Shown piece after piece: positions 1-7,911 of a stretch of 12,944 nt of DNA (its first letter is position 1; every line of letters begins with the position of its first letter). This DNA comes from Fibrobacter succinogenes (GTDB lineage: Bacteria; Fibrobacterota; Fibrobacteria; Fibrobacterales; CADBQJ01). Under the pieces are notes generated by a model that made no database searches, was not told the DNA's origin, and saw nothing but the letters and a program-made list of their open reading frames with translations. A program made the position numbers and the translations under genes. The stretch spans positions 1 to 12,944 of the forward strand of contig CADBQJ010000107.1 in the NCBI GenBank assembly GCA_902796785.1, written 5' to 3'.

Positions 1-515
1 GGCGAGAAGCGGTCCTCCGGCAGGATCTCCGTCCCGGGCGCCTCGTCGAGCGCCCGCAGCAGGATCTTCGGCAGGACGATGTCGTCGGAGAGCTCGGGCG
101 TCCAGGAGAACTCCGCGGTTTCGTAGAAGCGGAGCGCGGCGCGGAGCAGCGCGTTCCCGGGCTCGGCGCCGAAGACGGCCCCCTCGATCCGGTCGGAGCC
201 GTTCTCGCGGCCGAAGAAGCAGGAGCGCTCCAGCAGCGGGTCGAGCGGCTTCAGCAGCTCCACGTCGGAGTCGAGGTAGACTCCCCCTTCGGAGAGGACC
301 GCGTGGACGCGCACGGCGTCGGCGGCGAAGGCCCAGCGGCGCTCGTCGAGCGCCTTGTCGATCCACGGCAGGCCGACGGCGCGGGCCTTCCGCTCGTCCC
401 ACTGCACGATTTCGAATCCGGGGAGGAAGCGCTCCCAGCTCGCCCGGCACTTCTCCACCAGGGGCGGCGGGGTCTCGCCGGAGAACCAGCACCAGTGGAG
501 CCTGCGCGGGATCAC
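1..515 (-). CDS. DXD-type sugar glycosyltransferase (GT32 / Gly_transf_sug-like), C-terminus outside window
   Basis: Seen: reading starts at a GTG at 515 and stays open to the window edge, giving about 171 residues with the C-terminus missing. The protein opens with IPRRLHWCWFSGETPP, the usual N-terminal motif of capsular or OCH1-like sugar transferases. It then has AFAADAVRVHAVLSEGGVY followed by LDSDVELLKPLD, with the metal- and nucleotide-sugar-binding DSD at about residues 82-84. Known for the family: GT-A enzymes that move a sugar from a nucleotide donor onto a glycan or lipid-linked acceptor, often in capsule, O-antigen or exopolysaccharide synthesis. Start choice: GTG overlaps the upstream glycosyltransferase stop (GTGA) and GGGAG (526-522) lies 6 bases before it, which implies translational coupling. 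Donor and acceptor sugars cannot be told from the sequence. Family call is firm, exact role unknown. Confidence 0.85.
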   Translation of the reverse strand, partial: MIPRRLHWCWFSGETPPPLVEKCRASWERFLPGFEIVQWDERKARAVGLPWIDKALDERRWAFAADAVRVHAVLSEGGVYLDSDVELLKPLDPLLERSCFFGRENGSDRIEGAVFGAEPGNALLRAALRFYETAEFSWTPELSDDIVLPKILLRALDEAPGTEILPEDRFS

Positions 516-1465
516 GGTTTTCTCCCGAAGAGCGCCTCGAGCGGACCGAGCCCCGCGAACGAGAGCAGGCAGGCGGCGCGGTTCTTGAGCCGCGAGCGCG
601 GATCGAGGAGGACGCCCGCGCGCAGCCGGAGGATTCCGCGCCTCGCCCGTTCGCGCGCCTCCCCGTTTTCCGGCGAGCGCGGGGAGCGCAGGAGGACGGA
701 GAAGCAGGCGCTGAGCAGGTTCGCGCGGGCCGCCGCGGCCAGCTCGGGCGAGGCGCTCCCGACGGAGCGCTCCAGCCCCTCCGCGATCTCCAGCAGTTCG
801 GCCGGGTCGGAGGCGAGCGCCGTGCCGAGGAGCCCGTCCGCGCGCCGGCGGTAGAGGTAGAGTCCGTCGCGGACGAACGCGACGCGGCGCGCGTCGGCCA
901 GGACGCCGGGAACCAGGGCCATGTCCTCGAAGCGGCGCCGCGCGGGAAAGCGGCGGCCGCCCCAGAACGCCGCGGAGTACAGCTTGCCCCAGGCGGAATA
1001 GTCCGGCGCGTCGGACTGGCGGAGCGCCCGGGCGGCGGCCTCCGGCCCGGACAGCGCCTCGAAGGGACGCGGGCCCGCGGCGGGCGCGACGCGCGGCGGC
1101 TCGCCGGCGAAGGCGCGCTTCCCGCAGCAGGCGATCTCCGCGCCGGAGCGTTCGGCCGCGGAGAGAAGGGATTCGAGATAGTCCGGCGCGACGGCGTCGT
1201 CCGAGTCGACGAAGGCGATCCATTCGCCGCGGACGCGCGAGAGCCCCTCGTTGCGGGCGGAGGCCAGCCCGCCGTGCTCCGCGCGGACGACGCGGAACCG
1301 CGCGTCGCGCGCCGCGAACCGCTCCGCGGCCCCGGCGCTTCCGTCCGTCGAGCCGTCGTCCACGACGATCGCCTCGAAGTCGCCGAGCGTCTGCGCGGCC
1401 AGACTCTCCAGGCAGGCTCCGAGCCAGGGCTCGACGTCGAAGACGGGGACGACGACGCTGATCAT
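512..1465 (-). CDS. Family 2 glycosyltransferase (GT2, GT-A fold)
   Basis: A 317-residue protein starting MISVVVPVFDVEPWLGACLE, the classic first strand of GT2 enzymes. The nucleotide-binding motif VVDDGSTDGS lies at about residues 35-43, and the metal-binding DXD motif appears as AFVDSDD at about 85-90. The RNEGL segment near 71-75 is also typical. Family knowledge: inverting transfer of a sugar from a nucleotide donor at the cytoplasmic membrane face during cell-surface polysaccharide synthesis. The C-terminal third (about 210-317) is Arg/Ala-rich and I recognise no domain in it; no membrane helix is evident. It starts 10 bases after the stop of the OmpA-like gene, with a strong GGGGAGGG Shine-Dalgarno just ahead, and its stop overlaps the next glycosyltransferase start. 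It therefore sits third in a four-gene run. Acceptor specificity is unknown. Confidence 0.92.
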   Translation of the reverse strand: MISVVVPVFDVEPWLGACLESLAAQTLGDFEAIVVDDGSTDGSAGAAERFAARDARFRVVRAEHGGLASARNEGLSRVRGEWIAFVDSDDAVAPDYLESLLSAAERSGAEIACCGKRAFAGEPPRVAPAAGPRPFEALSGPEAAARALRQSDAPDYSAWGKLYSAAFWGGRRFPARRRFEDMALVPGVLADARRVAFVRDGLYLYRRRADGLLGTALASDPAELLEIAEGLERSVGSASPELAAAARANLLSACFSVLLRSPRSPENGEARERARRGILRLRAGVLLDPRSRLKNRAACLLSFAGLGPLEALFGRKP

Positions 1466-1475
1466 CTTCCCTCCC

Positions 1476-3187
<1,712 letters not shown>

Positions 3188-3188
<1 letters not shown>

Positions 3189-3478
3189 CAGACCTCGTAG
3201 TCGATGGCGCGGCGCTCCGTCGCCACCGAACGGACGTAGCCGACGATTTCGAGGTGCTTCGGATGCTTCTGGTAGACCTCGAGGTCCTTCCAGGTCGCGT
3301 GCTCGGTCCGCAGCGAGAAGTCGACCGTCGTCTCGGCGGCGTTTTCGTTGGCGCGGGCCTCGAGGGAGAGCAGGCCGGGGATCTGGCCCCGCAGCGACTC
3401 GAACGCCGCGCGGAGCTTTTCGCAGGCCTCGGCCCGGACTTCCGGCCTGAATTTCCAGAGAACGGTGTGCTTGACCAT
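3188..3478 (-). CDS. Stress-responsive alpha/beta-barrel (Dabb) domain protein
   Basis: A 96-residue protein beginning MVKHTVLWKFRPEV, with LRGQIPGLLSLEARANENA in the middle and EVYQKHPKHLEIVGYVRSV toward the end. These are hallmarks of the Dabb family (ferredoxin-like alpha/beta dimeric barrel), and the length fits a complete single domain. Family knowledge: small cytoplasmic dimers, mostly of unknown function; some relatives are cyclases or monooxygenase-like. No catalytic assignment can be made here. There is no signal peptide. It is the first gene of a minus-strand run, its TGA sharing one base with the OmpA-like ATG. No Shine-Dalgarno precedes ATG 3478. Instead a TAAATT box ends 6 bases before it, which suggests leaderless transcription. 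Whether it works with the envelope and glycosyltransferase genes downstream is not known. Confidence 0.9.
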
Positions 3479-3484
3479 GTACGG

Positions 3485-3490
3485 AATTTA
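3485..3490 (-). promoter_or_regulatory. Candidate leaderless promoter -10 box (TAAATT) for the Dabb-OmpA-glycosyltransferase run
   Basis: Read on the minus strand, TAAATT is followed by six bases (CCGTAC) and then the ATG at 3478. If the hexamer occupies -12 to -7, transcription would begin on the A of that ATG. No -35 hexamer is convincing at 16-18 bases upstream. No Shine-Dalgarno lies between box and start. Inference from position and from three matching cases elsewhere in the window. Confidence 0.5.
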
Positions 3491-3532
3491 GGAATTCGCC
3501 GCTCCCGGAGGACGCCCCGCCGCGCGGGAGGT

Positions 3533-3538
3533 TAGTTT
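3533..3538 (+). promoter_or_regulatory. Candidate leaderless promoter -10 box (TAGTTT) for the Wzi-like barrel gene
   Basis: TAGTTT lies in a short T-rich stretch, followed by TTGGAGC and the ATG at 3546. A hexamer at -12 to -7 would put +1 at 3545, one base before the start codon. GGAGC abuts the ATG, too close to act as a normal ribosome binding site. The better GGGAGG at 3526-3531 lies upstream of the box, so it would not be transcribed from it. No clear -35. Confidence 0.45.
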
Positions 3539-3545
3539 TTGGAGC

Positions 3546-5090
3546 ATGAAGGGCGCCAAATCCGCAGCGCTGGTCCTCGGGCTCCTCGCCGGCCTCGTCT
3601 CGGCCGCGCGGGCGGACTCCCCCTGGCATTGGGAATTCGAGGCCGTCCTCTCCCCCTCGACCGGCGGACTTCCCCGCGGCGCGGGGATCGTCGACACCGC
3701 CGACCGCTTCGGGCCGAACTGGTGGGCCCTCCGCGCCGACGTCCGCTCCTGGCGGGCCTGGCGCCTCCAGCCCGCGTTCCTCCAGGGCAACGCCGAGCTC
3801 CTCTGGCGGCGCGACTCCTCCTCCGCCTGGTTCGGCTTCCGCTCGGAGATCGGGCTCAAGCGCGACTACGAGGCGTGGATCGACGACGGCGCGGCGCACA
3901 ACCTGCCCCTGGGCGCCGGCGAGGTGGACATCAACGTCCCGGACCTCGGCTACGTCGAGGCGGGATACGGCCCGTTCGCCCTCCGCGTCGGGCGGTTCGA
4001 GCAGACCGCGGGCCCCAGCCCCGAACGCGGCGTCACCCTCTCGGGCGCGGGGACGCTCGACGCCTTCCGCGCGACGCTGGACCTCGCGCCGGAGCCCGCC
4101 TCCTCGGGAAGGCGGAGCCGCTACACCTTCTACGTCGCCGCGCTCGACCCGTGGCTCTCGGGAACGCCCGGCTACACCGACTCCGCCGGCTCCGAGGCGC
4201 TGCGCCAGCGCGAGACCGCCCCGATCGACAACCAGCGCGGGCGGCTCTACGGCGAGCCCTACAAGACCTACGCCTTCCACCGGGTCGACCTGGCCTTCGG
4301 GCGCGTCGCCTTCGGCCTCCAGGAGAACCTGATGGTCGGCGGGAAGACGCCCGAGCTGCGCGACCTGAGCCCGCTGGCCTGCTGGCACAACGAGTACGGC
4401 GACGGCTTCGGCAACTCCTTCACCACGGTCGACCTGGCCGTCGACCTCCCCGTCGTCGGGACGCTCTACGGCGAGTACGCGGTCGACGACGTCAACGAAG
4501 ACGGGGCGACGCAGCCCACGGTGGGCGCGTGGCTCGCGGGCTGGACGCTGGCCGGGAACATCGGCGGGCACGAGCTCTCGGCGCGCGCGGAGTGGATCGC
4601 GGTCGACCCGCTCTACGGCCGCTTCGCCCTTCCGCTCGGCGAACTGACCGCGCGGCGCCACTGGCGGAGCAACTACCGCGACCGCCATTCGAAGACCTAC
4701 GCCGACACCGGGTTCGCCGACACCTGGGTCGTGGACGCGCCGCTGGGCTACTGGCGCGGCTCCGACGTCAGCGACCTCTGGCTCGACCTGGACTGGAAGC
4801 GCGGACGCTGGGAGGCGCGGGGCGTCGTCGGCTGGCTGCGCACCGGCGCCTGGAACTCCCGCCCCGACTACGACTGGCGGAACGCGCCCGAATCCCCGCT
4901 CGAGGGGAGCGAGCGCCACGAGCTCTGGCTGCAGGCCGACCTCTGGCGCCAGCTGGCCCGCCCGGACCTCCGCGGCCGCGTGGGCGCGGTCTGGACCTCG
5001 ATCCTCCGCAAGGGCGAGATCGGGCAGCCCGCGGTCGACGGGCTGGAGCTGAGCGCCGACCTCGTCTGGAGGATCGGCCTCCGCCGCTGA
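3546..5090 (+). CDS. Secreted outer-membrane beta-barrel protein, Wzi-like
   Basis: A 514-residue protein with an N-terminal signal peptide (MKGAKSAALVLGLLAGLVSA, probable cleavage after ARA at residue 23). The mature part is rich in alternating aromatic and polar strands (for example WWALRADVRSW, LWLDLDWKRGRWEARGVVGW) and has no long hydrophobic helix, as expected of an outer-membrane barrel. At about residues 241-318 there is a run typical of Wzi-type barrels: FHRVDLAFGRVAFGLQENLM, then a Gly-Gly-Lys, ELRDLSPL, an Asn-rich stretch, and LYGEYAVDDV. Known for Wzi: surface attachment of group 1 capsule. The polysaccharide genes nearby make that plausible, but the match is by pattern only. The C-terminus ends RIGLRR, not the terminal Phe/Trp usual for many barrels. 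It may instead be an unrelated porin. ATG 3546 is chosen because it opens the signal peptide. It is divergent from the Dabb gene and convergent with the GH9 gene. Confidence 0.6.
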   Translation: MKGAKSAALVLGLLAGLVSAARADSPWHWEFEAVLSPSTGGLPRGAGIVDTADRFGPNWWALRADVRSWRAWRLQPAFLQGNAELLWRRDSSSAWFGFRSEIGLKRDYEAWIDDGAAHNLPLGAGEVDINVPDLGYVEAGYGPFALRVGRFEQTAGPSPERGVTLSGAGTLDAFRATLDLAPEPASSGRRSRYTFYVAALDPWLSGTPGYTDSAGSEALRQRETAPIDNQRGRLYGEPYKTYAFHRVDLAFGRVAFGLQENLMVGGKTPELRDLSPLACWHNEYGDGFGNSFTTVDLAVDLPVVGTLYGEYAVDDVNEDGATQPTVGAWLAGWTLAGNIGGHELSARAEWIAVDPLYGRFALPLGELTARRHWRSNYRDRHSKTYADTGFADTWVVDAPLGYWRGSDVSDLWLDLDWKRGRWEARGVVGWLRTGAWNSRPDYDWRNAPESPLEGSERHELWLQADLWRQLARPDLRGRVGAVWTSILRKGEIGQPAVDGLELSADLVWRIGLRR

Positions 5091-5102
5091 TTTTTCGTAT
5101 CT

Positions 5103-5136
5103 GCGAAAAGAAAGAGGGCGGCCCCTTCGCCGCCCT
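5103..5136 (-). terminator. Rho-independent terminator of the GH9 gene, possibly used in both directions
   Basis: A perfect inverted repeat pairs AGGGCGG (5115-5121) with CCGCCCT (5130-5136), extended by one C-G pair, around a six-base loop. On the minus strand it begins 5 bases after the GH9 stop and is followed by CTTTCTTTTCGC, a T-rich tail. On the plus strand the tail (TTCGCTCTATTC) is weaker, but it could help stop the barrel gene. A second small perfect repeat, TTTTCG/CGAAAA (5092-5097 and 5104-5109), sits directly after the barrel gene stop. Confidence 0.75.
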
Positions 5137-5141
5137 TCGCT

Positions 5142-6680
5142 CTATTCTCCGGCCTTCGCCGGACTTCCGCGCCGCAGCGCCACGAAGGCGCTCGTCCCCA
5201 CCAGCCCGGCGTTGTAGTCGATCGAGACCTCGTTTCCCACGTAGTCGTTCATCGCGTCGCGCCAGCCCGGCGGCGAGGTCATCCACGGATCGGAGTAGGT
5301 CCGCAGGTGGGGTCCGCCCACCAGCGCCCCGACGAGCGGATAGCGCGAGGTGTCGGACGGCGAGGCCCAGCGACGCTCGCCGAAGGCGTTCTTGTGGTGC
5401 GGCGCCTTCGGGGGATTCGTCCCCACGCCGACCACGAAGGAATGGCCGTAGGGGTTGTCGCCCAGCGCCCAGTCCCACTGCCGCTCGGCGAACGAAGCCG
5501 CCGCGGAGTCGCCGTAGACGGAGGCGTAGAGCGCGGAGCTGAAGGCGGCGTTCATCGCGTAGCGGAGCGAGCCCCACTCGCCGAAGAAGGCCAGCCCGGC
5601 GACCTCGGGCGCGTCCGAGACCTTCGTCCGGTAGCGCGCGACCGCGCGGCCCCAGTTCCCCTCGCCGGCCAGCCGCCCCAGCGAGTCCGACACGGCGAGC
5701 GAATGGCGGCAGAAGTCCGCGTGCTGCCCCCAGTCCACGACCCATCCGTGGTCGCCCAGCCGGCGGTCCGCCTCGAGGGCGTCGGAGAGGTAGTTCCGCT
5801 CGCCGGTCGCGCGGAAGAGCTCGACCGCGCCGCAGAGCAGGTCGTCCTCCCAGCCGCGCTTGACGTAGAAGGTCTCGCCGTTCGGGGAGGGAGTCGTCCC
5901 GGGACGGTCGACCGCCGTCGCGTAGAGCTGGCGCGCGTGGGCCACGCAGGCCCGCGCGTAGACGGAGTCGTAGGGGGCGTAGAGCCTTCCGGCCAGCGCG
6001 AGCGCGGCGGCCGTCATCCCCAGCAGGTCGGCCTTCACGCGGGAGGGGTCGTCGCGCGTGTCGCCGAACCAGACCGGGCGCGGCTCGCCGCCGGAGACGG
6101 GGCTCATGTCGGCGCGCGCCGGGCAGGTCCCGGGCGTTTCGTGGTCGGTGCGGTCGCCGATCTGGCTGACCAGCGCGGCGGAGTCCAGGTGGATCTTCAG
6201 CAGCCAGTCCAGCCCCCACTTCGCCTCGTTCAGCACGTCGGGGATTCCGTCCGGTCCGGACGATCCGTCCGGCCCGTAGAGGTCGGCGTGCGCCGCGGGG
6301 AAGGCGTCCCAGGACTTCAGGAGCGCGTGCGCGGAATAGGCGGTGGTCAGCGTGAACTTGATGAAGTCGCCCGCGTCGTGCCACCCGCCGGAGAGGTCCA
6401 GCCCCTCCCGCAGCGACTCGCCGTCGCGCGTGAAGCAGGGGGCGCGCAGCTCGGGCGGGTACTGCGCCAGGAGCCAGTTGTCGAGGGTGCCGCTCCGCTG
6501 GGCGCCGTAGAAGCGCGTGGCGGCGCGCAGCGTCTCCGCGGGGTCGGGAAGGACCGCCGCCGGGGCCCGGGCCCGCCCGCCGTCCGCGGGGGCGGAGGCG
6601 CAGGAGAGGAGGACGGCGAAAAGCGCCGGCGCGCAGAAGGCGACGGCCAGGGGTTTCGCGAACGACGTTCCTTTCCGCAT
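5142..6680 (-). CDS. Glycoside hydrolase family 9 lipoprotein (cellulase / endoglucanase family)
   Basis: A 512-residue protein. The N-terminus has a lipoprotein signal with lipobox LLSC at residues 24-27, so Cys27 is probably lipidated. A short Ala/Pro/Gly linker follows, and the catalytic domain runs from about 46 to 505. GH9 landmarks are all visible: GGWHDAGDFIKF (residues 98-109, with the nucleophilic-water Asp residues), DNPYGHSFVVGVGTNPPKAP and the following HHKNA, GALVGGP, and the second signature with Asp479 and catalytic acid Glu484 (DYVGNEVSIDYNA). Family knowledge: inverting hydrolysis of beta-1,4-glucan or related glycans. There is no Ig-like or carbohydrate-binding module, so this is a minimal membrane-anchored enzyme. 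The real substrate (cellulose, mixed glucan, oligosaccharide, own exopolysaccharide) is open. ATG 6680 has GGAGGG 7 bases upstream. It is divergent from degT. Confidence 0.93.
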   Translation of the reverse strand: MRKGTSFAKPLAVAFCAPALFAVLLSCASAPADGGRARAPAAVLPDPAETLRAATRFYGAQRSGTLDNWLLAQYPPELRAPCFTRDGESLREGLDLSGGWHDAGDFIKFTLTTAYSAHALLKSWDAFPAAHADLYGPDGSSGPDGIPDVLNEAKWGLDWLLKIHLDSAALVSQIGDRTDHETPGTCPARADMSPVSGGEPRPVWFGDTRDDPSRVKADLLGMTAAALALAGRLYAPYDSVYARACVAHARQLYATAVDRPGTTPSPNGETFYVKRGWEDDLLCGAVELFRATGERNYLSDALEADRRLGDHGWVVDWGQHADFCRHSLAVSDSLGRLAGEGNWGRAVARYRTKVSDAPEVAGLAFFGEWGSLRYAMNAAFSSALYASVYGDSAAASFAERQWDWALGDNPYGHSFVVGVGTNPPKAPHHKNAFGERRWASPSDTSRYPLVGALVGGPHLRTYSDPWMTSPPGWRDAMNDYVGNEVSIDYNAGLVGTSAFVALRRGSPAKAGE

Positions 6681-6720
6681 CGGCGGTCCCTCCGTTCCGC
6701 CCTCTCCGCCTCTCCGGACA

Positions 6721-6726
6721 ATGATA
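6721..6726 (-). promoter_or_regulatory. Candidate -10 box (TATCAT) for the GH9 gene, within an AT-rich divergent island
   Basis: Read on the minus strand, TATCAT is the best sigma-70-like -10 in the AT-rich patch 6719-6745. It would start transcription near 6714, leaving a leader of about 34 bases that contains the GGAGGG Shine-Dalgarno (6693-6688). The -35 position reads GGGCAA, a poor match. An alternative hexamer TAGAAT lies at 6741-6736. It overlaps the opposing degT box, so the two promoters may compete. Confidence 0.4.
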
Positions 6727-6739
6727 GACACATAAATTC

Positions 6740-6745
6740 TATTTT
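6740..6745 (+). promoter_or_regulatory. Candidate leaderless promoter -10 box (TATTTT) for the DegT-family gene
   Basis: TATTTT is followed by GCCCGCC and the GTG start at 6753. A -10 at -12 to -7 puts +1 at 6752, one base before the start codon, the same spacing as at 3533. There is no Shine-Dalgarno between box and start. No good -35 is visible at the standard distance. Confidence 0.5.
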
Positions 6746-6752
6746 GCCCGCC

Positions 6753-7895
6753 GTGAAGATCCCGTTCGGCGCCATCCAGCGAGACGACGAGGAGTTCCGC
6801 GGGGAGCTCCTCGACGCGCTCCGCGAGTCGTTCCTCTCCGGACGGTGGATCGGCGGCCCCGAGGTGGAGGCGCTGGAGCGCGAGCTCGGGGCCTTCGTCG
6901 GGCGCGAGGCGGTCTCCTGCGCCAGCGGGACGGACGCCCTGGTCCTCGCCCTCCGCGCCGCGGGCGTCGGTCCCGGGGACGCCGTCGCGGTCCCCGCCTT
7001 CTCCTTCGGCGCGACGGCCGAGGCCGTGGCGCTCGCCGGCGGCGTCCCGCGGTTCGCCGACGTGGACCCGGACTCCTTCTGCATGGACGCGGAGACCCTC
7101 TCGCGCGCCGCCCTCCGCGGGGCGCGCGCCGTCGTCGCGGTCGGGCTCTTCGGGCGCGCGGCGCCGTGCGCCGAACTCTCCGCGGTCCTGGACTCCGAGG
7201 CGCCCGGCGCCGCGCTCGTGGAGGACGCGGCCCAGAGCTTCGGCGCGTTCCGGGACGGCGTCCCCTCCTGCGGCGCCTCCCCCTACGCCGCCACGAGCTT
7301 CTACCCCACCAAGCCCTTCGGCGGCTACGGCGACGGCGGCATGGTCTTCCTCCCCGACGCCGCCTCCGCCGCCCGCGTCCGCGCCCTGTGCAACCACGGG
7401 CAGTACGCGCGCGACCGCCACGAGGAGATCGGGTTCAACTCGCGCCTCGACGCCATGCAGGCCGCGCTGCTGCGCGTCAAGTTCCGGCGGCTCGGATCGC
7501 TCCGGGAGCGGCGCGCCGCGGCCGCCGCGCGCTACGACGCGCTCCTGCGCCCCTCCGCCGAGCGCGTCGGGATCGCGCTTCCCTCGGCGGCCGCGGGCGA
7601 ATCCCCCGTCTGGGCGCAGTACACGGTCCGCGTCCTCCCGGGAAGGGACGGCGCGGACAGGCGCGACGCGCTGCGCGCCCGGCTCGCGGAGCTCGGCGCG
7701 GGGACGGCGGTCTACTACTCCGCCCCGCTCCACTCGCAGCCCTGCTGGGCCCGGTTCGCCGCCGGCGCCGAGTGCCCGAACGCCGAGCGGCTCTCGCGCG
7801 AGGTCCTCAGCCTGCCGCTGACCGCCTCGATCTCCGCCGAAGAGCAGGAACGGGTCGCCGAGGCGCTGGTCGCCTCGCTCGAGACCTTCCGATGA
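6753..7895 (+). CDS. DegT/DnrJ/EryC1/StrS-family PLP-dependent sugar aminotransferase
   Basis: A 380-residue protein of typical family length, beginning IPFGAIQRDDEEF after the GTG. PLP landmarks: SGTDALVLALRAAGV (substrate and phosphate region, about 58-72), VEDAAQSFGA (Asp158 for the pyridine nitrogen, Gln161), and the SFYPTKPFGGYGDGG loop with the Schiff-base Lys187. Family knowledge: transfers an amino group, usually from Glu or Gln, to a keto-sugar nucleotide, supplying amino sugars for surface glycans, glycoprotein decoration or secondary metabolites. No nucleotide-sugar dehydratase or epimerase partner lies in the window, so the exact sugar is unknown. The frame is open far upstream, but GTG 6753 is preferred: family members start with this IPF segment, and a -10-like box sits right before it. 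Upstream sequence is antisense to the GH9 gene. It is followed 13 bases later by the CvfB-like ATG. Confidence 0.93.
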   Translation: MKIPFGAIQRDDEEFRGELLDALRESFLSGRWIGGPEVEALERELGAFVGREAVSCASGTDALVLALRAAGVGPGDAVAVPAFSFGATAEAVALAGGVPRFADVDPDSFCMDAETLSRAALRGARAVVAVGLFGRAAPCAELSAVLDSEAPGAALVEDAAQSFGAFRDGVPSCGASPYAATSFYPTKPFGGYGDGGMVFLPDAASAARVRALCNHGQYARDRHEEIGFNSRLDAMQAALLRVKFRRLGSLRERRAAAAARYDALLRPSAERVGIALPSAAAGESPVWAQYTVRVLPGRDGADRRDALRARLAELGAGTAVYYSAPLHSQPCWARFAAGAECPNAERLSREVLSLPLTASISAEEQERVAEALVASLETFR

Positions 7896-7898
7896 GTC

Positions 7899-7904
7899 TA
7901 TTTT
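7899..7904 (+). promoter_or_regulatory. Candidate leaderless promoter -10 box (TATTTT) for the CvfB-like gene
   Basis: TATTTT falls in the short gap after the degT stop (7893-7895). It is followed by TGCA and two consecutive ATG codons at 7909 and 7912. With the box at -12 to -7, +1 would be 7911, so ATG 7912 sits one base in, matching the geometry at 3533 and 6740. There is no Shine-Dalgarno before either ATG. Alternatively the gene is simply read through from degT and the box is coincidental. Confidence 0.4.
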
Positions 7905-7911
7905 TGCAATG

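Noticed and set aside
3502..3530. Inverted repeat CTCCCG...CGGGAG upstream of the barrel gene as a possible operator.
   Set aside because: A 6-bp GC-only repeat with a 17-base spacer is expected by chance in this composition, and nothing else supports it.
3539..5542. A 667-residue frame overlapping the barrel gene.
   Set aside because: It is Arg/Pro-rich frame-shifted sequence. The frame beginning at ATG 3546 has the signal peptide and barrel character.
5307..7895. A very long open frame running antisense through the GH9 gene and into the DegT-family gene.
   Set aside because: Only the part from GTG 6753 matches a protein family. The upstream part is an antisense shadow of the GH9 coding sequence, low in complexity and rich in Arg, Gly and Val, as expected in very GC-rich DNA.
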